This document shows positions 12,169 to 20,885 of a stretch of 64,000 bases of DNA, one piece after another. The notes under the pieces are model-generated. The model had not been told where the DNA came from. It saw only the letters and a program-made list of their open reading frames with translations, and ran no database searches. The DNA lies in assembly GCA_033675265.1 (NCBI GenBank), contig JAUJYZ010001494.1:772001-836000 (forward strand), written 5' to 3'. This DNA is from Actinostola sp. cb2023. Its lineage: Eukaryota > Cnidaria > Anthozoa > Actiniaria > Actinostolidae. The position numbers were made by a program, and so were the translations under genes. How positions within the stretch are numbered: the stretch's first letter is position 1; every line of letters starts with the position of its first letter.

Positions 12169-15100
12169 GAGTATTTATATAGCGCATCCTGGAACCTCGA
12201 TGCGCTTTACAATAAGAAAAAGAACTAAAAACTAGTGGATTATTAAAAAAAAATTTTATCCTGCTATTTTAAAACTCACTAGTCTCTTCGATACACGAAT
12301 AGGAAATGTTGGTCCAAGTGAGGTAATCCTCTTGTATTTGACGAAACACTGTCACTAAAACGGTTTGATGTCAATGACTTCTTGACCTTGGATCAATATT
12401 TGAACATTTGATCACATGTATATGATGACGACAGGATGCCATTTATACAGAACAGTTATATACTCTAAGAAACGTACCAGAACCAAAACGAGGAAAATAC
12501 AATTTTATTTCGCTATTGTCTTCTGTTTTGTTGAAACTCCACCAAACATTGCAGAGTTAATATATTAACTACACAATGCACACATTTTGGAAAAGCAACT
12601 TTTGGGATAAAGTGGTCACGTGACCTCCAGCCTCACTTCTATGTTGATTCAAACTTTGAATGAAAACGGGCCAATGGGTAATTCATGTATAGAAATAATT
12701 ATACATAGATTTGGTTTCTATGTATCAGAGGTATAAAAATCTGCCCTCATCGCTGGGTCACTGGTATGTATTAAAGATATATTTACTTTAATCTGATTGA
12801 ATAATCAAGTCACGTGACCTATTTTCGAAAACATTCCTTAATGAGCAATAGTTTCCCAGCGATGAGGTCAGATTTTTATACCTCTGATACATTGAAACAA
12901 AATCTATGTATAACTATTTCTGTACATTTTAAAATTACCCATTGGCCCATTTGACCGAACATAGAAGTGAGGCTGAAGGTCACGTGACCACTTTAACTAA
13001 AAGTTGCTATTGTAAAATCTGAATCTTGGAGTTAATTAACTGTGCAAAGTTTGGTGGAGTTTCAACAAAACAGAAGACAACAGCGAAATAAAATAGTATT
13101 AGCCTCGTTTTGGTGATAAAGCTACAGTTTGCATAACATCTTCTAAGCATGACTTATTTTGGAAGAGTGTATTTACGACAGTGCACTCTTATTCACTACG
13201 ATATTACGTCATCACATGGTCAAAATATTTTGGAACCACGAGGCGCAGCACAGTCTACAGATGTACCATAATAATGATTGACGGCATCACTTAGGCGACA
13301 CTCTTCAATCACGTGACCTACAAACAATCTTCAATCACGTGACCTGCAAACACAACACGGTCCAATCACGTGACCTACAAACACAACACGCTCCAATCAC
13401 GTGACCTACAAACACTCTTCAATCACGTGACCTACAAACACTCTTCAATCACGTGACCTACAAACACAACACGGTCCAATCACGTGACCTACAAACACTC
13501 TTCAATCACGTGACCTACAAACACTCTTCAATCACGTGACCTACAAACACAACACGGTCCAATCACGTGACCTACAAACACTCTTCAATCACGTGACCTA
13601 CAAACACAACACGGTCCAATCACGTGACCTACAAACACTCTTCAATCACGTGACCTACAAACACAATCACGTGTGCAAGCTTGAGTGTAACATACATGAT
13701 TCACGACAAAAAACAATATTTCATTACACCGACGTCAACTTACGACAAGCTTTAACTTAGGGGGTAGGGGGTGGGGACGAGTGACCGTGATGCTCCCCGG
13801 GACATTGTTTTATACTGAGGTGACCGACTAGTAGTCCATGAGCGTGACCTATGGCTATATTATGCTGCACATTATATTCTATATACTGTGTTGCTTCAAT
13901 TTTCAAAAGATCTTCTATGCATTGCGGATATACTCTGCGGGAGAATATTGTTTCATACTGTGGGGGGTACGGTGAATCAATGCGCGTAGCCTGATTTTCG
14001 ATTTTTTTTTTTCAATTGAAAGTCACCCTAATCTTCGTGGACCCGCGCTCTACATGAAAAGGAGATATTTTGCCATGAAAATACTACTCTAGACTGTTGG
14101 TAGTTTTGAGCTGGACGAAGGAAAAGTACCGTTACAGAGCTTTGGTTGACGTCTGAAAAACGAATACTGATTTTATTTCAAACTGAAGACCAACTGCAAC
14201 GACAGCACTAGACAACATACAAAAAGGCCACAAGACCAGAAAAGGCAAGCCTCGTAAAACAACAAACGAATAAAGTTAAAACGTAACACGGAAGGAAAGA
14301 TTACTTGTGTTTTTTTTGTTTCTTTCCTTCTGTCCATCCTTTTCTTTCCGCCATCTTGCTTCCTTGCTTTCGTCCTTTCTTTCGTCCTGTCTTTCGTCCT
14401 TTCTTTTCCTAATTCCCTTCCTCGTTAATGCGTTTGCTTGGGACCCCTTTTCTCACGAACATTATCCATCATGCAAAAGTTCTGTTTTTTCCATTACCAA
14501 GGTGATTATGGTTCAGACGGCCTTTACTCCATAACTATCTCATAAGCTTAACCACTCAGATAAACCGTGTCATTCTATTGGATACTGAACTTATTTGCCT
14601 CTTTAATTAAGCGAATACCTCACGATGTCATCAGCACCAGCTTAATCCACGAGAAATAGAAATTAATAAATTGTCTGGAAGGTGAACTATGGGCAGATGT
14701 TCGACATTTTTCACATTCCTTTGTCAAGGACTGCGAAATTAGTTAATGTCGTTAGGCTTTTCGATACAAGAAACGATGTAAAAGTTGCTCAAGCACAGTG
14801 GAAAGTATCATTTAATGTTCAGGAATATCTAGGGAAACGTCTTTCTGCCTTGGCTTAAGAAATGACCGACAAAAGTCGCCAGGAGCTCACTCATATATAA
14901 AACAAACTAAAAAAGCAATTAAGTAACGTGTCAGCTTGTATTAAAGTCATCCAATTTCGGTTTTCGTTGAGAATTAAGGATAGATTGTCACAATTCCGCT
15001 GAGTTCGGTCACGACAGCTGGAAAACTCAATCTCTCGCCGGATTGCGGTCCAGCGCGATGAGCTATAAATACGGATATTCGGCTTCTTAGGGTCATGAGA

Positions 15101-18100
15101 TAAAATCACAGTACAATCAAATTCGATTATTCAACGCAATCATACACTTCAATCCAGCAGTATAGAGAGCTATCCAGTGGTTGTTCAGACCAAAAATGGC
15201 CACATTTTGATCTGAGGGTTCGACAATAGAGATCTTACTCGAAACGCGTAAAGCCGTCGTTTCTCTTGAGTCAGGAAAAGGTTATGAAGTCAAGCAAGAA
15301 ATGAGTATAAATGACACACCTTAAATGGATTGACAAAAATAAGAAACGATACTTAAGATGCTTTAGATTCTCTGCAAATATGCATACTCTTGACAGAATT
15401 TAACCCAATTTGCAAGAATCTAGAGCTATTTAAGTTCTAATCCCATATTTTTGACGCTTTATGCGACGCCGATATTTGTATTGCGCAACTGAGCAGAAAT
15501 CTGTCCCATTGTGAGAGGTATTGGTTTTCTTCCTGGTGCAGTGACTGTAGGAAGGTTTGTCTATCACTCAGTGTCACTGAACTTGACGTCTGTAAGGCAT
15601 TGGTCACATATTTGCGTCTCAACAAGTTCTTGGATTTAATTAAGATCACACAAAAAGCTCTTCAAATCTGTACCGAAAACTACTTCTCGGACGCGACCGT
15701 CGTTTATCCAAGGAAACTAATTACACAAAACCAACTCTAGATCACTCTAGTCAAGTGATAAACACACAAGGAACCACCCATTCATTAAGTAATGTTTGAA
15801 AAAGACAGTGTTATGTACACAGAGACCAGTAGGGGGTGTCATTATATGACTCCAGAAAATCTTTCTAAACGTGCTTTAGGCATAACTGCTTGACTGAGTA
15901 AACCGCAGTTACTTTTGAATTAGATTTGGCGAAATGGAACGTTGGATTGTATTGTTTTCTGCATCTTAACTCAAGAGAAATATGTTTATGAACTTCAATT
16001 GATAAACAGTAAGAGTTTTTCAGTGAAGTGAGCGTCTCTCGCTCTCACATGCTGGCAGAAGAATGTAGCGACATTACGACCAAACATATGGAGCTAAACT
16101 CGTCTTTCTATCTTTAGCTACTGCTATCGATCCGCAATGTAAAAGCTTGCTATGGAATGCAGGAACTGCATTGTTTTTAAAAAGCTGATTTAATCACGAC
16201 TAGGTTATATATAGTATAGAGAATGTGTATATACTACAACTGTTGGACTAAGATTACGCGGTGTGTCGGTGGCGGGGAATATGACACTACCAATAACCGT
16301 GTAATTTTGACTGAGAGGAGTGCAAAGAAGTACAGCAACTTTATGCGATCATCCAGTATTGACCCGTAGTGATTGATGCAAAAATGACCTCGATATTGAA
16401 TGCGTTAACAATTAGAAGAAAAAAAACCCACGATCTTCCTTTAAACGCAGAAATATAACATCTACATCTACATCTATTAGAGAAGAACATTAAAAAATAT
16501 ATTTATTTTGTTATTCTCTCTGAATTTTCTAAAATCTATGTGCAAGCATATTGTGATAGTTTTGTTAAATAAAAGGAAAATTGACGTCCGCGCGCGAAAG
16601 TAACTGCATGTACAAATTTATGTTCAAAAAGAAAACAAATGCATCTCGACCACTGCCACCTGTCACGGTAATCATTTTAAAAATAAAAATTCATAATTTC
16701 TATATCATATAGATATTCTAAATCATCACGGTTTTTTTTAGCCTATATTTTTTCAATGTCTGAATTGAATTTCTCTTGGCAACTACGGAAACGTAAGCTG
16801 ATCAGTCGATAAAAGATATGTACAGTCACGAGAGAGTATCGAGCTACTAGGACAAAATATTCAACGTACATACAGTAAAAATTGTGGAAAATAATTAAGG
16901 TCGGATTTGAGTGATTTTACATTTTCGCCTCTAGCAAAAAAATATGAAGGTTTTTACAGTCATAACAGATTTTTGGGGGGGCTGAACAATTTCACCACCG
17001 AAGTAATTGACCCGAAGCAACTTTTGATGACATTCAAATGAACTCGTAGCCACTACTGCATCGAATCCTTCTCAAACAACACTAAGACTTCTGAATATAC
17101 AATGGTTTTATAGTTAATTTTATGTTCGCACCGGTACGAACAGCGTTTCAGATTTACGCGTTGCCAGCTCATTACAAATTTATAACTATACCACTATGCA
17201 GTGTAGCCCACAAACCGACGCCGGTCGTGAGATGAATGGAATTATTGATAGTTCGCAGTAAATTGTCAACTCCGAAATACAGCAGTATTAGATCCGTGTG
17301 GATTATGCCTGTCACAGATGAATGGAAATTGTGACACCGAGAAAAAACATATAATAACAAAGCATTCAAAACAGAGTCGATGAAATTGAGATCGTCGATC
17401 GATCGGGTTTGGGTTGCATTACATGGGCACATAAAATAAACATCTATTAACTGGAGCACACATGTTTGAATAGATTAAATTTAGAGTGATTTATGTTAAG
17501 GATTATTTTGTCTATCGACTCCCAGTCAGTATTACAAAGTAAGAGTGAGAACAGATATTAAATACACCAACCTTAATATCCAAATGGATGTAGTTCTGAT
17601 TATGTAAGTGCCTCAATCCTTCCAGTATTTGTCGAAGGAGGTAGACAACCTCTTTCTCACTTCTTGAAGATGATGGTTCATCGGAATCCAAAGCGACACA
17701 GTGCCGATGCAAGTCGCCCCCAAGAGCTCTAGAGAATTGAAGTAAAGAATAAAACCATTAAGCACCACTGCTTGACCAGAGGGTATTTACATATAAACAA
17801 AAAAAATGATCATGAAACGAAGAAATAAAACTCACAATTCCAGAACCAGAATCAGTTCATTTCTAGTCTCGAAAACCTCGTGTAGCGTTACAATCTTAGT
17901 GTGTTGGTAAGGCGTATTTACAGAACTTAATACTTCGACCTCATGCCAAACTTCACTTCTACAGTCTTGGCCTCTTCTTCTTTTGCGTACAAATTTTGCT
18001 GCGAACTGGAGACCGGTAGATTTTTGGGTACATCGTCTGACAACGGCGTACTGGCCTCTGGGTTGGAAAAAAAAAAAAAAAAGTCAAATGAACTGTGCAA

Positions 18101-18280
18101 GATAAAAAACAGCAAGGAAGTATTCCTAGCATCGAGTGGCTTAAGCGACCGACAAAAAAAAAGTGAAATCATCGCACTTAGCGCTCAAAGCAAAACGAAA
18201 GTTCACACTCACCTTCCAATTTGTTCATGAATTTCATAAACATTCTCGATCGGCTCTGTCTGGGCAGTTACAACGGACAT
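1532..18280 (-). CDS. STK17: STK17/DRAK-type serine/threonine kinase (gene model, one exon not found)
   Basis: Protein kinase of the death-associated STK17/DRAK group, which phosphorylates serine/threonine and is linked in other animals to apoptosis and cytoskeletal signalling. Eight phase-compatible exons were read by hand: 18280-18213, 18057-17836, 17728-17572, 8716-8590, 7707-7659, 7579-7553, 2648-2604 and 1736-1532. Seen in order: glycine-rich loop (GRGQYAVV), FAAKFVRK with the ATP lysine, the family hallmark KRRRGQDCR, catalytic loop HLDIKPNN, DFGLARKI, GTPEYV-APEIL, DIWSIGVVAYVMLTGMSPF, then RPTVDECLNHPWL and a basic tail with KKRKKLK, a possible nuclear signal. All catalytic residues are present, so an active enzyme is expected. 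About 40 codons between the QET motif and DRPT were not found. Introns are 100-160 bp at the 5' end but 0.9-8.9 kb where repeats have expanded. Confidence 0.88.
1737..2364. other. Intron region that should hold the missing kinase exon
   Basis: Between kinase exon 7 and the last exon about 40 codons (FLNIS to LL-x-K-x-P in relatives) should be present. I read all three minus frames and saw no convincing match. A pair of similar 40-bp segments (CTGCGCCCGCAAAG) lies at about 1816 and 1877. Confidence 0.45.
2366..2462. repeat. 11-bp tandem repeat (GAGACCCTCGG)
   Basis: About nine near-perfect head-to-tail copies of an 11-bp GC-rich unit, with one T variant. It produces artefactual PEGLPRVS-type ORFs on the opposite strand. 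Confidence 0.95.
2604..2648 (-). CDS. STK17: STK17-like kinase exon 7
   Basis: It encodes LTGMSPFAGDDKQE(T), matching the family LT-x-x-SPF-x-G-x-D-x-QET segment. The acceptor is CATTGACCAG. The 3' end is uncertain: the only GT after QET is a poor GTCTCC. Its acceptor and first 18 nt are multiplied in the neighbouring 68-bp array. Confidence 0.75.
2660..5090. repeat. 68-bp minisatellite spanning a kinase splice acceptor
   Basis: About 27 recognisable copies plus degraded ones of a unit of about 68 bp. Read on the minus strand each unit holds CATTGACCAG followed by GCTAACTGGAATGTCACC, which is the acceptor and the first 18 nt of kinase exon 7. Copies lie only upstream of the real exon, inside the intron. 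The 3000-3480 and 4500-4860 stretches are scrambled or truncated. Confidence 0.93.
5310..5998. mobile_element. Foldback element A (long inverted repeat)
   Basis: Two arms of about 320 bp face each other (left from CTTAAGGTGGTTCCCGC, right to GCGGGAACCACCTTAAG) around a short loop near 5660. No transposase ORF; a non-autonomous palindromic element. Confidence 0.85.
5995..6897. mobile_element. Foldback element B with TTAA flanks
   Basis: Inverted arms from about 6000 to 6330 and 6500 to 6893, both ending in GGTACCAGGGGACC-like sequence and flanked by TTAA. A segment of about 223 bp within the right arm is tandemly duplicated (about 6345-6566 and 6569-6795). The terminal GGACGAGTGGTTAGCGCGC resembles a tRNA A-box. 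TTAA duplication is typical of piggyBac-type insertion; that assignment is an inference. Confidence 0.8.
7042..7442. mobile_element. Foldback element C
   Basis: Arms of about 125 bp (ATTACATATAAAGTGAATAG at the left, CTATTCACTTCATATGTAAT at the right) flank a centre of about 140 bp. No coding capacity. It sits 110 bp from kinase micro-exon 6. Confidence 0.82.
7553..7579 (-). CDS. STK17: STK17-like kinase exon 6 (27-nt micro-exon)
   Basis: Very short exon encoding (W)SIGVVAYV(M), the helix-F start of the kinase C-lobe. Acceptor TATTTTCCAG, donor GTAAGT. Both split codons are completed by exons 5 and 7, which is why I accept so small an exon. Confidence 0.8.
7659..7707 (-). CDS. STK17: STK17-like kinase exon 5 (APE motif)
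   Basis: 49-nt exon encoding (A)PEILEFEPVGKPSDI(W). The alanine and tryptophan codons are completed across the junctions with exons 4 and 6. Acceptor CGACACAG, donor GTAAGA. Confidence 0.88.
8028..8224. repeat. 33-bp minisatellite
   Basis: About six copies of a 33-bp unit (GTGGGTTACCTGTGG followed by CAGGGTTTCTATGG), in the kinase intron between exons 4 and 5. Being a multiple of three it creates open frames that I do not accept as coding. Confidence 0.88.
8590..8716 (-). CDS. STK17: STK17-like kinase exon 4 (DFG segment)
   Basis: The TTTCTTTCAG acceptor is followed by PNNILL, then YPEIKIIDFGLARKI, CLIVGTPEYV, and a GTAAGT donor in phase 1. Mg-binding DFG and the activation-segment GTPEY are intact. 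127 nt, 42 codons plus one base. Confidence 0.93.
9350..9445. repeat. GA repeat with poly-G tract
   Basis: (GA)n followed by an uninterrupted run of about 22 G and then GA/GGGA-rich sequence. Simple repeat, possible assembly-sensitive homopolymer. Confidence 0.95.
9473..9642. mobile_element. Short MITE, about 165 bp
   Basis: Terminal inverted repeats CTAGGGCGCTTTCCATTTGG and CCAAATGGAAAGTGCCCCTAG, with further internal inverted GAACTG-rich boxes. No coding capacity; lies in kinase intron 3. Confidence 0.85.
10316..12095. repeat. 1.8-kb ACAAGTTTACAAACAA array
   Basis: Compound minisatellite with a 16-bp core (AAGTTTACAAACAAAC) and variants with CCAAGCAAGCACG and CTGAAAC. It yields a 320-codon open frame of TNKQVYKQ type that is a repeat artefact. 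Within kinase intron 3. Confidence 0.95.
12137..12168. repeat. (AAT)n microsatellite
   Basis: About ten AAT triplets. The sequence just after it (TTTATATAGCGC ... GCGCTTTACAA) is a small inverted motif common in dispersed repeats of invertebrates. Confidence 0.9.
12490..13097. mobile_element. Foldback element D, about 600 bp
   Basis: Left arm from about 12516 (CTTCTGTTTTGTTGAAACTC) pairs with a right arm ending about 13080, with interior pairs around CACGTGACC and GAGGTATAAAAATCTG. No coding capacity. Its arms contain the same TCACGTGACC core that is tandemly repeated just downstream. Confidence 0.82.
13298..13677. repeat. Tandem E-box cluster (TCACGTGACC)
   Basis: About 13 copies of AATCACGTGACCTACAAACA separated by either ACTCTTC or CAACACGGTCC linkers, spacing about 26-30 bp. 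Each copy has a perfect CACGTG palindrome in a TCACGTGA context, the preferred site of bHLH-ZIP factors such as USF, MITF/TFE and Myc. Regulatory function is an inference. Confidence 0.9.
13700..17500. other. Kinase intron 3, unrepeated part
   Basis: No family-level coding signal found on either strand. It includes a TTCCTTTC-type pyrimidine repeat at 14310-14410. Two minus-strand ORFs (15109-14891 and 15649-15437) have ordinary composition but no domain and no convincing splice pairing. Confidence 0.5.
17572..17728 (-). CDS. STK17: STK17-like kinase exon 3 (catalytic loop)
   Basis: It encodes ALGGDLHRHCV, an acidic/serine stretch (LDSDEPSSSRSEKEV), then LLRQILEGLRHLHNQN and IHLDIK, where HLD replaces HRD as is usual in this family. 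It ends in phase 0 at GTTGGT, with an 8.9-kb intron beyond. The next exon supplies the PNN of the loop. Confidence 0.92.
17836..18057 (-). CDS. STK17: STK17-like kinase exon 2 (N-lobe)
   Basis: It follows a long T-tract and CAG acceptor. It encodes GQYAVVRRCTQKSTG, the ATP-binding lysine in FAAKFVRK, the DRAK signature KRRRGQDCR and the alpha-C region HEVEVL, then IVTLHEVFETRNELILVLE. Phase 1 in, phase 2 out at GTGAGT; 222 nt. Confidence 0.92.
18213..18280 (-). CDS. STK17: STK17-like kinase exon 1 (start codon)
   Basis: First coding exon. The ATG at 18280-18278 sits in an AAAC-ATG context. It encodes 22 residues (MSVVTAQTEP to EQIG) and ends in phase 2 at a GTGAGT donor. Splicing to the next exon restores IGRGQYAVV, the start of the kinase glycine loop, which supports both junctions. 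Confidence 0.85.
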
Positions 18281-18400
18281 GTTTGTAAAGTATTAACGTA
18301 GAGCGTGTCCTTGAAGTCACAGTGAAGGACTGAGGCTCTTTCGCTACCGGAATTGAACTCTGAAAGGAAACTATGCGTCAGATAACTACAGTGAATCAAC
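18281..18400 (-). promoter_or_regulatory. Probable 5' UTR and promoter of the kinase
   Basis: Sequence immediately upstream of the kinase ATG. No clear TATA box. Assigned only from position; the start of transcription cannot be fixed from sequence. Confidence 0.3.
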
Positions 18401-18471
18401 CACACGTATCTAATTACTTCCCCGGGCAACAGATGTCTTATCAACCAATCAGCAACGAGGAGCTGATAGGA

Positions 18472-19054
18472 TCATGGATTTTTTATCTTCTCTTTAAACC
18501 CGTCACTTCCGGTCAAATTGAAAACCCCGTATGTGGTCGCTTGGTCACGATATATTTGCATCAAACTATGAATAAAATATTTGGGGTTTTTGAATTTTAT
18601 CCTTTGTTGCGGTGTGGCAAGAAGCCGTTTTCCGCATTCAGTTACTTCATCGATTTTATCTTTTATTAGTAATGTGTTCAAATGTTGCGGCTTTTTCAAA
18701 TCTCTCTTCACTGAGTTACGCGCGAAAAGTTCTGCTGTTGAATTAAAGAAAATCGAATATATTCTGGTCATTTGAAGTACAAAATTTCCATAACAATAAA
18801 CAGGATAATAATCCTTACACATTGCCAATTATCAACTATGGTTTCCAATCGACTCTTATTTACATTCAATTCATTTGATCTTCCAAAGCTAACATGTGAT
18901 TTTGCGCGAATGATTTTGGAGTTGTTGTTTTTTTTAGACGGGAGACAATGTCGTTTAAATACATAGAAAACTGGGAAAATAAAGATTTTGGGATTTCTCG
19001 CAACAGCTGTATTACTTTGGCTTCCGTTTGGTCGAAACGTGCTTTGAATGACAT
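18472..19054 (-). CDS. Possible small unidentified gene
   Basis: Two adjacent minus-strand open segments look protein-like. One is 62 codons from ATG at 19054 (MSFKARFDQTEAKVIQLLRE, then QFSMYLNDIVSRL). The other follows a TTTAATTCAACAG acceptor and runs from about 18731 to a stop near 18472 (ELFARNSVKRDLKKPQHLNT, IDEVTECGKRLLATPQQRIK, YFIHSLMQIYRDQ). They contain plausible amphipathic helices and no repeat bias. I could not find a phase-perfect GT donor joining them, and I do not recognise a family. It lies directly upstream of the kinase. It could also be a pseudogene or chance ORFs. Confidence 0.3.
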
Positions 19055-19451
19055 TAGTGAGAAAATAACAATATATTATGTATGTTGGAAGCAATGTGTA
19101 CTGACGAAAAGTCACAACCATAATAATAAACAATCCGAGACACGCTTTCAAGTATGCATTTCTAAGAGTAAAGAAAGCTTTGTAATTAAAGGACTTTAAT
19201 CCAGGCCTCGAGAAATTTTCAGTTCTAAATTCGGCTTCCACCACTGAGAAACACTGGACATTCATTACGGTATGTCCAATGCATGCATGTCCAGTAGTTC
19301 ATTAGATCGATAGATCTTCACGATTTCTTTATTTCCGTTCATTTGGTTTCAAATATGAGTAGCTGTCAGTGGTCGTTGACTCTGTAGTTAATTAGTTTTT
19401 TTTAAAAGGTTGATTAACAGTTACTGAAAAGAAACTGAGAAATATTGGGTG

Positions 19452-19830
19452 TGATAAATGAATGAATAAATGAATGAATGGATGAATGGATGAATGGATG
19501 GATGAATGGATGAATGGATGAAGGGATGAATGGATGAATGGATGAATGGATGAATGGATGAATGGATGAATGGATGAATGGATGAATGGATGAATGGATG
19601 AATGGATGAATGGATGAATGGATGAATGGATGAATGCATAATGGGATGCATGGATGAATGAATGAATGAATGGATGGATGGATATATGGAATGGATGGAT
19701 GGATGGATGAATGAATGGATGTCAGGATCGATGGATGAGTGAATGGATGGATGCATGATGGGATGAATGGATGGATGGATGAATGAATGAATGAATGAAT
19801 GGATGGATGGATGGATGGATGGATCGATAA
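19452..19830. repeat. GATGGATGAATG microsatellite
   Basis: Long run of 4-bp units (ATGG/ATGA mixtures). It produces SIHPFIH-type open frames on the minus strand that are artefacts. Confidence 0.96.
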
Positions 19831-19839
19831 AAGTAGAGG

Positions 19840-20880
19840 AAAGACTGAAAACTAATACATTGATAAATGCGCGAAACGACACCCATGTAGATCGTTTCAA
19901 AGTGAATAGATGTGTTTCGCGCGTATTCATAATGCACTCTTTAACTTAAGCTTTACCTAATTGTCAGTACTGTGAGGGCGTCCACTAGGTCATGTCTATT
20001 TCTAAGACTTCAAAAGTAGCAAGAGCCGTATACGAATCATATACTATCATTCGATTCTATTTCTAACTTTCTCTCTTGTTCCCCGATCGATGACGATTGC
20101 TATTTCCGGAACAGTAATTTTGAGCTTCATCGATACACGAGAATGAAATAGCGGTAAGAGCGAAAACCTGTGTCATACGAGACATAACAGGATCGAAAAC
20201 ACGTCTGTTGATGGACAGATTACAAAGTCGAACTTAAAACAAAAACAACCGAAAAGAAACTAAGATTTCCGCCGAATTAACGAGGCTGGAATTGTGGTGG
20301 TAGCACTTTAGGAATTTCCCTGACTTTCTTGGTTCGAATGTAAAGCCATGCGGAGAGCTGAGGACAGCTGGTGAGTATCTGTCACAAAGATAAGAATTAC
20401 ATATCGGCGTTTGAACACTTAGTACGCAAACAGGGACCCTTCTCGTGACTACATTTACACAGGAACTCAAAGAATGCCTCTTTAAAAGCAATTTACTCTT
20501 AAAGGACTTAATCGTCTGTCAACTAGTGTTAACCATCACTTGAAATACGCTGACTTGCCGCTTCTCTATTCAATCACAGCCCAGGCATTGAGTTACTCTT
20601 TATTGATGATTTCAACTTTGAAGGTGTTTTTTTTTTGTCCTCTTTGTTTTATGGTCAAAAGCATACCTCTTGAACTGCAGTGTGATGATACTAACCGCGA
20701 GACACTCTTACATTAGAAATATAACTATTAGCCTGCATTAATTGTCGGCTCATAGGGGTTGAGGAGGAAGAGCGAGCGTTCCCCTTCTTTCCTCCTCCCC
20801 TCCCCCTTCCCCCTATCACAGTCTTGCTACGCTTCTCATTCTGTTTTGCTAAAATGTGCTGCATCAAGTAGAGTACTCAG
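19840..20880. other. Intergenic DNA, no gene seen
   Basis: No supported coding exon. A CT-rich stretch (20770-20815) precedes the large 74-bp array. Confidence 0.5.
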
Positions 20881-20885
20881 TGCTG

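Noticed and set aside
14891..15649. Two minus-strand ORFs of about 70 codons, one with SHDPKKPN resembling a kinase end
   Set aside because: The true kinase end (RPTVDECLNHPWL) is at 1736-1695, and these ORFs lie in intron 3 with no matching splice phases or further similarity.
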